From Rhizoclosmatium globosum (taxonomy: Eukaryota > Chytridiomycota > Chytridiomycetes > Chytridiales > Chytriomycetaceae), in NCBI GenBank assembly GCA_002104985.1, contig MCGO01000326.1, forward strand, positions 1 through 32,752: a stretch of 32,752 nucleotides of DNA. Direction: 5' to 3'. Both the position numbers and the translations under genes were made by a program. How positions within the stretch are numbered: position 1 is the stretch's first letter; the number at the start of each line of letters is the position of its first letter. Below, one piece after another: positions 19,721 to 30,400 of this stretch. A model generated the notes under the pieces. It worked only from the letters and a program-made list of their open reading frames with translations, was not told the DNA's origin and ran no database searches.

Positions 19721-22700
19721 TCACCATTGGTATGGATCTGAAGGAGGATCCTCTTCAACATCATCTGCACCATCATCTTCCATTTGTCTCTTTCCTTTCC
19801 CTTTCGTCACTTTCCCTTTCGTCGCTTTTGCTTTTGCTTTTGCCTTCACTGGTTTTGCAGGTGGGTTTGACTCTTTTGCTTTCTTGTTCCCTTTTCCAGA
19901 AGCTGAAATGAATGGAGCCGTACCGTAGCCAAGATCCAAATCTGCCAGGTCTTGCTCGAGCTCAAACAGATCAACAGAATCAAAGCTGTTCAGATTCAAA
20001 GTTGTGGTTCCGATCAGCAAATCTTCCAGTCCGTTATCAGAGTCCACATCCGAATCCACCTCCGAGTCCACCTCCAAGTCCACGTCTGAGCCCACGTCTG
20101 AGTCCACCTCCAAGTCCACCACACCCAAGTCCAAGTCAGAGTCATTGGAGTCATCGAAACCAAATCGCTGAAACCAGTCAAGTAGTTCGGAATCAATGTC
20201 ACTGACCTTATCATCAAGAGTTAGATTCAACAGAGCATCAATCAAGATATTACCTCTCCGTCAGCCAAAGATTCAGGGTCGGAATTGTTACACGTTGAGG
20301 GTTCACTTTCCGTCTCTGAATCAGACACAATAAACGAAACATATTCTGATATTTGAGCCGGAGGAGCAGACAGTGTGGACACAAGGCCTGACTTGGCTTC
20401 CACGGTTTGAGACAAGGCAGAAGAAATAGAAGTCGCATCAAAGCCAGACATTTCGATTGGGGCGGATTCAGGCAACGGAGAAGCAGTCAAAACAGAAATA
20501 GAACTTGTTTCGCTTTCGACTGCACCAGAAGTGGCTAAAGTGTTGGACCTCAGTGGGACAGTCGTCTCTTCGTCAGACTGATAATCTATTTGGTTCAGAT
20601 TCTTTGGTGTTGGTGTTGCAGCTACGTCGAGGTAATCACCGCGTGACATAGTCGCAGAAGAGTCGCCGACGTTGAGATCAGAATCCTAAAAAACCAGTGA
20701 GACAACACTATTTCGAGCACAAAAAAGAAAAAACTTACAGTTGTGGATGATTGGCGGGAATAATGGAAGGGGCGACGACCTCGGCGAGAATATGGCTGGA
20801 TTGGGCTGAAACTTGGGACAGATGAACCAGCCACTGATGAACCACTAAGAGATGGAAGCTCATTGGACTCATCACGAAGAGGAACAGACGGTGGTTCTTG
20901 ACTTTCGACGGGTGATGCATCAGTACTGGATGAACCAACTTTTTGGCTAGGGTCAGTACTTGAGTACATATTATCGGCTCCTCCAGGTAGTTTCCCAACA
21001 AATCTGATAGTGGAGTCAACAACGAGATTATACGCTAAATTAAAAATGTTAGATCACATCTAAACAAAACATCACAAACGTACACGATAGTAAATGAGAG
21101 TCATCCATATACTGTCCTCCAAAGACCAACTGAAGCGAAAAAGCATTCGCAACATTTCTGGACTGGACGAGATAATTTCGAAGCTCGAGAACAGTGGCGT
21201 CTTGCCGAATCTCGACAAACAAATGCTTCCCGTCCAGCAATTTGACAAAGAACGCCAGGACTTGAGTCAAAGACGTATTGAAGCTTGTTTTAATAATAGC
21301 TTGTTTTTCCATCACACTTGGTGCAGCATCTGAAGCTTCAAAGAGTGCCAGTGCAAGTGCGGGTGATGGAATCCAATCATGATGCGACATGGATTGCAAA
21401 GAGAACCAGGATGCGTTTGTTTTGATTACAGTCTTGGACTGGAGTTGCTGGACGAGTGTTGGTGGCGGAGGCGGAGTTGGTGGAGGAGGAGGTTCTGGTG
21501 GAAGACTGTGGCCCTGAGGTATGGTATTGGCAGCGTTACGTGAGTCAACAACCTCGAGTGGAATTGAAAAACCTATAAAAGTATAATGGATGAGAAATAG
21601 TGCAAAGAGTTTGTGTCGAATAGTTACCAAGTTCAGAAAGCATACGTGGTAGAATGAAGTCAATCAAGGTGATTGGTTCATACGGTGGCAAATAAAGCCT
21701 TCGTTTTTTGATGACTAAAGACGGGATTGGTGGAGTTGTGACAACAGACGATATTGAGTGACGATGTAATGAAGCAGACAGCCAATTCAAGGACGGGTTA
21801 TCATCCATTGCAGAATGACAGGTGGGAGGACACCATGAAGAAGATAATTGAGGATTCATGTCCGAGAACCAAATCCCAGAATAGCGATGACTCTTCTTTG
21901 TAGATGGAATCTTCGGTTGGCCTGACGTCGTCTGTGACAGACGAGGATTTGGAGACGCAGTGTTTGGAATCATGAAAGGATTCAAAATGACTGAATCGGA
22001 CTGGGTTGGAAGCAGGAATTGGAGTGGAGGTCTTGGTGGTATTTGATGGGCTGTGTGGCCTTGGACGTGATGCAAGACGAACAAGAGTACTGGGATTTAG
22101 ACCGAGGCCTGACCCAACAATTAGCTCTAGACACCTTAAATGAATTGAATCTTACCTGAGAGTGTTGCACCAGATGTTAATCGCTTCCAGTGTCGGCCAG
22201 GTCGATACAGTTGGAGGCCTTCAACTGGGAGGCCAACAGCCGCAGATGCAGCCTGCTTTGCTTCCAGCACAGTTGAATCGTTGGAGACAAGAACCATAAC
22301 GATTGATCCATTTGGTACGATAACAGATAGATAGAACTTGTCATCAACGGACAGCGGCTTCAACGGCACTGATAACCAACTGCAACTGGACAGCCAAGAG
22401 TAGCAGACATACTTGATGAGATCCAACGGCCCGCCAATAATAAAGCCACAGAAGACCAGTAGTGAGTAGAACGGGAGAACAAGGTTCTCATAACGAGCAA
22501 GTAACTCAGCAACACGAATCTCCTGGATAAGTCGTTCGTAGCCAGAGAGAAGCTCCACCAGTTGAGCCAGCTTCAGTTCTTTAGCCACGGCCTTGAGACT
22601 CCTCTTGGCCCAAGACTTGTGTCGGCGATGTTCTTTCCTTCTCCGTTCGGATTGGGCAGGTCCAAAGAGAGGATGATTTCTCAACCATTTTGAGTGGAAC

Positions 22701-23149
22701 TTGAACTGGAGACGCAGTGAGTTCTGGAATAGAAATCTTTCCCAAACAAGTAGGAAGAATGGAAGAGGGCATGAGATGGACACGGAAAGGAGTGACGAGA
22801 TAGAGAGTTTCAAGGTGATCTGGGGAAAGGAAAAGACAAACGTTAAGAAATGCGAATCAAGAGGACACAAGAATCGTACCTGCGTGTCCACAAGTGGAAG
22901 ACAGATTGAAGCAAAGAATCCTCCCACGGTGGTTGGCGACCAGTGTTTGAAACCCCTGATTACATTCACATGGACAATGGACGTCAAACACCGACAAATG
23001 ATGAGCGAGAGACCACGGAACGAATAGGATACTATGTGTCAATATTGTCAGTAATGCTTATTGCGATTCAGGAGACACGACACACCTCCAGCAGTAAAGA
23101 CCTTCGAAAGGACAGCAAAGAGAGCGGCAACGGAGAAACAGAATAGCAT
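19721..23149 (-). CDS. Protein with two ubiquitin-like segments, membrane segment and acidic tail
   Basis: Best frame: exons 23149-23086, 23031-22880, 22819-22156, 22089-21628, 21572-21084, 21034-20739, 20685-20254, 20206-19721; 1014 residues, phases consistent. The start is a hydrophobic leader (MLFCFSVAALFAVLSKVFTA), then a basic helix and a hydrophobic hairpin about 195-225. A ubiquitin-like segment spans about 231-293 (FYLSVIVPNGSIVMVLVSND...). A proline run (PPPPPTPPPPP) precedes a second, clearer one at about 562-629: FVEIRQDATVLELRNYLV, LQLVFGGQYMDDSHLL, then YNLVVDSTIRFVGKLPGGA, with ubiquitin's fold order and a terminal Gly-Gly. Ser-rich, Asp/Val/Glu-repeat and Lys/Ala-rich parts follow. 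The final TGA lies inside a GTGAGT donor, so the gene may really continue leftward. For exon 4 another acceptor (22108) reads better at first but runs into a stop. First exons are the least certain. Confidence 0.55.
20035..20130 (+). repeat. Coding minisatellite, GAGTCCACCTCC-type units
   Basis: Imperfect 12-nt units of GAGTCCACCTCC / AAGTCCACGTCT. On the minus strand they encode Asp-Val-Asp-Ser / Glu-Val-Asp-Ser repeats, an acidic stretch near the C-terminal end of the ubiquitin-like frame. Confidence 0.75.
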
Positions 23150-23873
23150 CGTTTGAGTCTATTTGGCTATTTAGTATCAGTGCTTAAATCAAGAAAAAGA
23201 GGAAAGGCATGGTAGGAATTAGGCGTAGATTGCCTCTGCAAGGTTCCACTCCTTCACCAACAACAAACATTTGACACAACCACAGATTCATAGGGAAGGA
23301 GGAGTGAATAACCGATGGTATCAAGAGGAATTGAAGGGTGAGATATGGGCAGATGGGATCGTAATCAAATTGAGTGGGGGACGGTGGTCCAGACCAATGA
23401 CAATCCAGATCACGGAATGAGAGGATGCCGTAAGATCGCAGAGGACTCAAGGTGAACAAACAGTCCTCAATCAACGACAACTATCGCTCGCAGCTTTAAG
23501 AAGGGAAGGGAAGGGAAGGGACGAAGGGGAAAAAGGGGATTCACTTGCAAGCGTTTGTTCAAATTTGTGAGGATTTTCAAAATTTGTCTCCCTTATTGAA
23601 AAGGAAGAGGAAAGAGAATGAACAGAAAATACGTATTTCTATCCATTCTTCAGTTACATGTTGTTTTGTGGTTCATGGCGTTTGTTGAGACAAAACAGAA
23701 CGGCTTGAATCCATTTTGGAAAACATTCAAGAAACGTCAATATTTCGCTGATAGCAGGAACAATTTCTATCATTGGGTATAATTTTTTAGTATCACGAAT
23801 GTTGCGTGTTTATGGCTCCATCTTTGCGGGTGTAAGTGTATTCTCCTTCTTGAGTACAATGGAACTTTCGTAC
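23150..23873. promoter_or_regulatory. Region upstream of the ubiquitin-like gene; no supported gene
   Basis: A 98-codon minus-strand frame (23480-23184) reads smoothly but begins with TTG right after a stop and shows no splice link to the gene below, so I leave it uncalled. A purine run of GGGAA units lies at 23499-23541. The rest is A/T-rich with no FKBP sequence, although the FKBP2 fragment at 23874 should continue into it. Confidence 0.45.
23499..23541 (+). repeat. GGGAA microsatellite / G-rich purine run
   Basis: Four tandem AAGGG units followed by AGGGG runs. Several G-triplets close together could form a quadruplex on the plus strand. Confidence 0.7.
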
Positions 23874-24128
23874 CTTCATTATGAATTTGGATCCATCGGC
23901 CCAAAGAGTACCAGTGTAGTGCATTGAAAGCTTATCTCCGTTTTGAGACTTTCTTGGGCATTCGGCTGCTGGAATTCTTTTCAAAACACCTTGTTCAATA
24001 TGTTAGTGTCGTCATCAGTTTTTTTTAAACAAACCAATCTGGAGTGACTTCGGGGTTTTCTTGGCAGGTGCTTCCGCCATGACGCCCATAATGCATAGTG
24101 CTGAGACAATGATGGATGAGATCTGCAT
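23874..24128 (-). pseudogene. FKBP2-type ER prolyl isomerase, 5' part only
   Basis: Exons 24128-24035 and 23989-23874 (intron 45 nt with CTAAC branch site). The protein starts with a signal peptide (MQISSIIVSALCIMGVMAEA), then KSLQIGVLKRIP, CPRKSQNGDKLSMHYTGTL and WADGSKF, the N-terminal half of an ER-lumen FKBP (FKBP13 group), which speeds proline isomerisation during folding. After SKF the expected FDSS and the core GWDQG...GEKR segment are missing: the frame runs IMKVRKFHCTQ to a stop, and nothing FKBP-like follows down to 23150. The matching C-terminal end lies upstream at 24203-24446 on the same strand. Either a broken gene, a rearranged duplication, or a misassembly. Confidence 0.7.
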
Positions 24129-24202
24129 GATTGTGGTTTTGGGTGGTGATTTCTGATTGGTTACTTGGGACTCTATTTATTTCATTTGACAAGATACATA
24201 AT

Positions 24203-24446
24203 TTAAAGCTCTGTTCCCTTCTCATCCTCGCTCTGCTTCGTCTCCTCCTCTTTCGGGTTCTCTTTGTTGGAGTAGGGAACAACCTTCAGTAATTCAACTT
24301 CATACACAAGATCCGTGTTGGGTGGGACAGAAATATCGAATCCATGGTAACCGCGAGACCCGAAACCTGTCGTATAATGTGAACTTGAGTGTTTACTTCA
24401 GGCTTTGTCTGAAACACAAACCTAATTGACTTGGATTGGACAACTC
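24203..24446 (-). pseudogene. FKBP2-type prolyl isomerase, 3' part only
   Basis: A small exon (about 24446-24422) gives KELSNPSQLG, then a 55-nt intron (24367-24421), then 24366-24203 with FGSRGYHGFDISVPPNTDLV YEVELLKVV (written in two pieces), a Lys/Glu-rich tail and the ending GTEL. This is the C-terminal third of an FKBP; the final TEL resembles the RTEL/HTEL ER-retention endings of FKBP2. Upstream on this strand there is no GWDQG segment; the DNA instead becomes the start of SZT2 on the other strand. It probably belongs to the same original gene as the fragment at 23874-24128, but lies on the wrong side of it. Confidence 0.7.
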
Positions 24447-24487
24447 CTTCATTCATTATATAATAAATCGCATTTAAATTCTTTGTG

Positions 24488-27400
24488 ATGCGGGACATCA
24501 CAGCCATTGCCCTTCTGTGGCAGATTGACCACAAGACGGGCGTCACGTCCACACGCGCCGACAAACACAGCTGGATTCTGCAGAATTTATACAAACCAGT
24601 GACGGGGGCGCAGCTGCTTGCGGTACAGTGACAGAGACAGTTGATGATGAAGTGTTGCTGACCCGCCGCAGGATCCGTACTTCAAAGTCCTCGATCTTTC
24701 AACTGAAAAGAACGTGTTTGACTGGGACAATGGCTGTCTGACCGAAGAAACGCTGCCAAAGGGCGATACTTCGGTTCGGCCCTCAACTCCAACAAGTGGT
24801 CTCAAGGGCGAGGTGTTTCGCATTACACCCGCAACTAGAATCTATTCAATGTCTCAAAAATATCGTGTTGCTATTGTAGTGGATGTATCTGCGTCGATGC
24901 GTGTCGTTGATGTGGATGTCAGCGGAATGAACCGAGTGCTGATTCCCCTCTGTTTTGAAACGTGAGGACTCAATTCAAATTCTACGGTCAAATTGAGTGT
25001 TATGATTAGCCTCTGTAACTGTCTGGATGGAATGAGCCGTCCATACGCCATCAAAAACTCTTGGACTGGGGAAACTCATGAGGTGGGCTGTAATTAGAAC
25101 GGTGTATGCCTAAATCAGATTATAGGTTCATCCTGAAATATATGTAACTATTATCGCTAAAGCCGGCGCATCGATGGGTTATCGGCCGGATCTGTCACCT
25201 CGTGCACATTCTTATATTTCGCGACATCCCATTCATGTGATATTACAGGACGTGCAAGTAAATAGCAGCAATTTGTTCAGTGGTAAGTTTATCTTCTCAT
25301 ATTTTTGTGATTATTAAACCATGTAGTTTCTGAGTGGATTTACAACAACCTGAACGCATACGAGAACGAAATGATTGCTTTACGTCATATGGATGATAAA
25401 AATGGACCATTAGAGCATCAGAATCCATCTTCAGTCTCTATGGCTCCGACGCCATCAGTGCCTTCTCAAGTATCTGTAACATCCTTCGAATCATTCCAAA
25501 AGTCGGCCCCGTTTACAGAACCCGCGCCTCTTAATACTTTGGAACATGGCTTACTTGCATTACGTCTTTTACCACTTGATTGTAAGCCAGTGTTAATCGT
25601 CCTTACTGATGGCGTTTCAATGAGTTTGATGAAGGGAGACTTTATCTATCGCGATGTGTGTCGCAGATTAGCAAAGGACACCGTTCATGTGACAATCATT
25701 CAAGTGGGATCAAATATGGGATTCTACCCAGGAGTCAACTTTGGATATGGTGAGAGTTCACTTGCTCAACAATGCAGTTTTTGACTCGCTTCTAGTCCCA
25801 GACAACGAAGCTCTGCGCTTCCTTGCATTGACTGCATTTGGAAAGTTTATCTATTCCTCTGATTGTCATTACTTGGATCCTGCCATCTTTGGTGAAGAAT
25901 CAGCTCCCCAACCCGAGAGTACACCGTCGCCAAACTTCTACCATCGAAATATTCTGTTTCGTGAAACCCATTTGCAGAAATCCAAGAAGGTGGAATTGTA
26001 CCGTTATGTTGTTGGCCCTGAACGTCCTGTGGATACACCCAGAATCAAATTCATAAACTCCAACACGGAATCCAGTCTCGCACTTGATCCTGAAAACGAG
26101 TATGAGGAGATTGTTTTTCCATGGAACACGAAGAGTCTTCCACCAGTTGTCGGCGAAATTCTTTGTGGATTTAAAGACTACACTATTGAGAGCACGGATT
26201 TAGCGGGTTTGATTCACACAAGGCTATTGGAGGGATTTGCAGTCAAGAGTGTTCATGTTGGAGGTGGTGGTTCAAAGAAACAGAGCCAGGCTTCGACGGT
26301 CACAGGGAAAAGTATTGAAAAGGTTGAAATCATCCTGATGAGACCATGGCTTCCCAATGTCACCATCCAATATACAATCAAGGCTCGATTTGTCTTTGAT
26401 ACTGAGAATGTATGTTCTCCCTTCTTGTCATGGGCTGTGGAAGGAAAGGCACCTCGTATTGAACTCAATATTCTTGCACACCATTCATTTGCCCTTAACT
26501 TTGTCAACGTTGAAGGTGGAAATATCACGAACGATCGCTTACTGAAGCTGCACAACTATCTGCGGTAAGATTCTATTCTTCCATTGACGTTTCTGATGAC
26601 AAGCGTAGTGGTATTCATGAGTCCGACGCGCTTGTGAAAATATTGATCGCGTTTAATCAAAAAACTGTCATGAATGCCATTCCCAAAGTAGATCCACGTA
26701 TTTTCGCAGCCTCGATTGGTTCTCATGGATGGGGAGCCGGTGCTCCCCTGTCAAACGCTGATCAAGGAAACATCTGGAACGTCATTTGTTCGTTTATGAT
26801 TAATAAGGCAGCTTCCTTTGATGACTGGGACCGCGATGTTATTCTTCGGTCATCAAATCCTAATCGTGCCTTGACTGACGTATCTTCCACATATCCGTCA
26901 GGAGTATTTACTTCCCGCACGGCTGCAAAACTGAGTCAAGCAAGTGAAGGCAGTCAAGGTAGATCTAGGCTTCCGTCAGCTCTGATACATATCATGAATA
27001 TATTGGCGAACCAATGGAGTTCCTTTGCAATCAACCGAAGTAAGTTTCGTTCACGTGTTTATTGTCTAACAGTTATCAGCTACGTTTGTCAAATTCTACC
27101 CTGACGATACGTCGCCAACTGGATTTGCTGTCCTGCGTCTTGTTTATGAAACAGATTGGCTTCTTTCGATTCGAATGTCATTCTTCAATGTTCCTATTGA
27201 GGGTCGTCAAAGGATGGGACGTCGCGTTTGCACAGACTTGGGGCAACTGAGTGTTCCAAGCTCGTATACAAAATCAGATGCTTCTAGTCCTGGCGTGACA
27301 TACTCTCCCATCAGAATTTGTTCCAAACCGATTCGCAGGATGATGCTGCGGTACAGATTCTCCTCAAACGAAGAATCGACAGATACTTCTAAAAACATCG

Positions 27401-30400
27401 AGCTGACTTCATCAATGTCCCGGGACCAAACTGCACGTCTTTCTATTAATGATATTGTTACAAAGGCTGAATTGTCTGCAGTCAACGCCAACCTAATTTC
27501 GCCGGTTGGTCCTCGTTCGTATTTGCGATCATACCGCTGGATATGGCTTGCCGACGTTAATATCTTTGAAGGAACACCAGCTGTCAGTTTTTCAAAAGCA
27601 GAGAATGTTCGCCCGATACTATCGATCCTGGATCTCGCTCTATATTTGCTTTATTTCTCACGGCTGGAAGACGGATACCTCCTTGTATCACACTTGCAAG
27701 ACTGCGTAACAATGTATCGGGAAGTCGTCGTTCAAAAGCCTGTCAAACTTTTGGATGCAGCAGGAAATGAAATCAACAGGAATCCTTTGTACGACAGTCT
27801 CCCGCAACGTCAAATTGTGTGTGGTGTTCAGTACATCATTTTGGTGGACAGAATTCAAAAGACGGTTGTAACAGAACTGTGGGTAGAACCTATCCTTCAA
27901 GGAAGCGGAGACCCAACCATCCCGCCGTGCTCAACGGACGTGAACGTATTGTTCAAAGAGCTTCATGAAGTCATTGCAAAGGATGTGTCAGCTATTGACT
28001 CTCGTCTTATTGAAAGTCTGTACACATTCGATCGTATTCATCATATTGGAAGACTTGGCCTCACAGATACATCTGACGCAGAGAAGAATCGAAAGTCAAA
28101 GAAGACTGTTATCCCTGGTGGACTCAATGTGGTGGACACTGAGTTTCCCGGAAATATCATAGTGGAAGCGAGTGAACCAGGTCGAAAATCTGCGATAATG
28201 CAAACGAATTATGATATTGACGCAGTTTTGAGAAAAGCTGAATTTGCATCAATGCTGTATTCTCCCGTAACCGTCATTGGCTCAACTGATGAATCGAAAG
28301 ACTCAAATGCGGGACCATCATCAGGTGTTTTCAGTCCTCTTATGGCCATAAAAAGTGAAAGTGATATTGTTCTTTCACGGAACACTTCGCCAAATCTTGC
28401 GACTGATTCGGCGCGTGGTTCGGTCTCAAACGACTACATTTACAACCGTAGAAGTTCTCAGAGTTTTGCGCTTGGAAAATCTCAGTCTGCGTCAGCGGTA
28501 ACCAAGCCTGTATTGTCGATTGGTCTGTGTTGGGACACTTTAATTTCATGCTCTCCCGTTGAGCGAACACAATTGATGCTGTACAAATTCTTTCAAATAT
28601 CCATGAATTTTGTCACTGATGGAGAGGTGGCTTTCAAGAAAACTATCCGTCGAAAGGCTTCAACTCCAAATGGAACGTTGGATATTCAAGGCATTTCCGG
28701 TCTCGATGAAAACATTCTTGAGAAAATTAACGGAGTTTTATCCAGTTCATTCACCAAATTAGAAGTTCTAACTGCTCGTTTGGAGGAAAGCATTTGCTTT
28801 GTCAAAATCCGTGACGCTGAACAGTTCATTTTGACTTTGATACCGAAGGCTATGCTGTTTGAAAATGTTTCAAAAAAGGCTGCATTTGCTGTTACAACGT
28901 TGCAGTGCAGTAGGTTACAAGTTCATAGCAGCTCCTCAGGTCGGGAAAGATTGGCACCTATGGGATTCGACCGTTGTGCAACGAATATCAAAGACAAGTT
29001 CACTTGGAGCTCACAAATGACTGAAGCCGATACGCTGAATGTTATTTCTGACGGTGCTATTGTGTTAAAGGGTGAAACTGGAGCAGCTGGAGCAGAAAAA
29101 GAAAACCTTGACGATTTTCATGTTTCCTCAGCCGAATACATTGAAAATTTCGTTGCATCGGTTAATTCAGCGTATGGAAACGCCCATTGTCAAACAGTTT
29201 ATGCCGCTTTGTTACAAGATATTGCCGTCAGCCCCACAGATATTGAAAAAGCTCTCTCTAGTTGCATTGAAATTGGAATCGATATTGATCTGACTTCATA
29301 TTTGAACGTTCTCACCCTTCGTCATAAATCTATGAATCCAGAAGTTGTTCGGTAAGAGTGTGGTTCACGTTGTAACAATGCCTCAACACTGAAACTTTCA
29401 GGCTCGAAAAAATTCACATTTTGAACTCAGTTCGATCAACGCTCAATAAGTATTTTAAGCAAATTTTGACTGTTCCAGATCAGCAAAATATATACTTCTA
29501 CAATCCAGATGATGGCGCTGATGGATGCTTGACACCAACACGACTTGACTGCGCAGAGTCCCCCTTGTTCATTAAAACGGAATGTATCTTCAAAAAGTCG
29601 GGTTTGGGGCAAGGGGAAATTGTGCAGATTCCAGCTGTGGCTATTCCAACTTCATACGTTGTAACCGACCTAAGCTCGTGGGATATTGATGCCGTTGATG
29701 CCAGCGCATACCCCATCGACTTTACTCCCCGCGGCATAGGAACAGACGCGAATCCTCTTCAAAGTACAGATGGCACAATCGGAATTCTCCAAATAACATG
29801 TCTTTGCTTGATAAGGCCTACCAAGTTTGATGCAGATTATGATGACACTGCTGAAGTGTAAGCTTGATTAGTGTTAATTAACACACACTCACGTCACTGT
29901 TAGATATGAAAAGGAACTGGATGATCCGCGGCTAATTTTATCAAGAAGCAAAAGTTCTGCATTGTATGAAACTGTCGATCAATTGAAGTCAATTTTGGAA
30001 GATGAAATTATGAATGGGCTTCTTGAGTTGCCAATCAAATCAGACTTCTTTACAATGGAGTACATTAAGAATTCACTTTCAGCCCGACACAAAATTCCAT
30101 CCAACTTTGGAGAAACAGATCTCGAAAAGAGCATCAGCCTTTCATCGAGCTGCATATGCGATTTTCCGTTGACATTTGTTCATGAAATTCCAAACTCAGA
30201 ATTTGCTTCAACAGAGTTCTCAAAGTTGAAATTGGGAACAAAAAGCCTCTCCATCAGCCAAATCAAAGAATACTTCTGCATTACGGGAACCTGCGATTGG
30301 GACAACGTTAAACGTCTCAGTTTTGCTGGTGTTAAGCATGTAGCTGGTTTAGAACCTCGGCTCGATCATGGGCCATTTGGTGATGTGGTAGGAACAAACC

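Larger units (their letters stand above)
16001..19724 (-). pseudogene. Disrupted middle of the giant minus-strand gene, with C2H2 finger
   Basis: Coding-like DNA without a single open path. Pieces that read well on the minus strand: 19663-19098; 19042-18386; 18341-18133; 18078 to about 17980; about 17800-17451; 17340-17046; about 16975-16674; 16615 to about 16040. Introns with good signals and matching phase occur at 19043-19097, 18342-18385, 18079-18132, 17046-17093 and 16616-16673. In-frame stops interrupt it: TGA 19535-19537, TGA 18400-18402, TAA 17365-17367, each one C-to-T change from CGA or CAA. The intron at 19664-19724 joins frames that differ by one base, and further shifts occur near 17.8, 17.1, 16.97 and 16.05 kb. 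It links the ubiquitin-like and Fanzor-like frames on the same strand. It could be a decayed part of one giant gene, assembly indels, or boundaries of separate genes. Apart from the finger I recognise no domain. Confidence 0.55.

Noticed and set aside
19208..19741. Plus-strand open frame of 177 codons
   Set aside because: It lies opposite a better minus-strand reading with a matched intron, starts without promoter context and shows no domain; it is a shadow.
23184..23480. 98-codon minus-strand frame upstream of the ubiquitin-like gene as a first exon
   Set aside because: It begins with TTG immediately after a stop, has no good splice donor leading in phase to 23149, and shows no recognisable motif.
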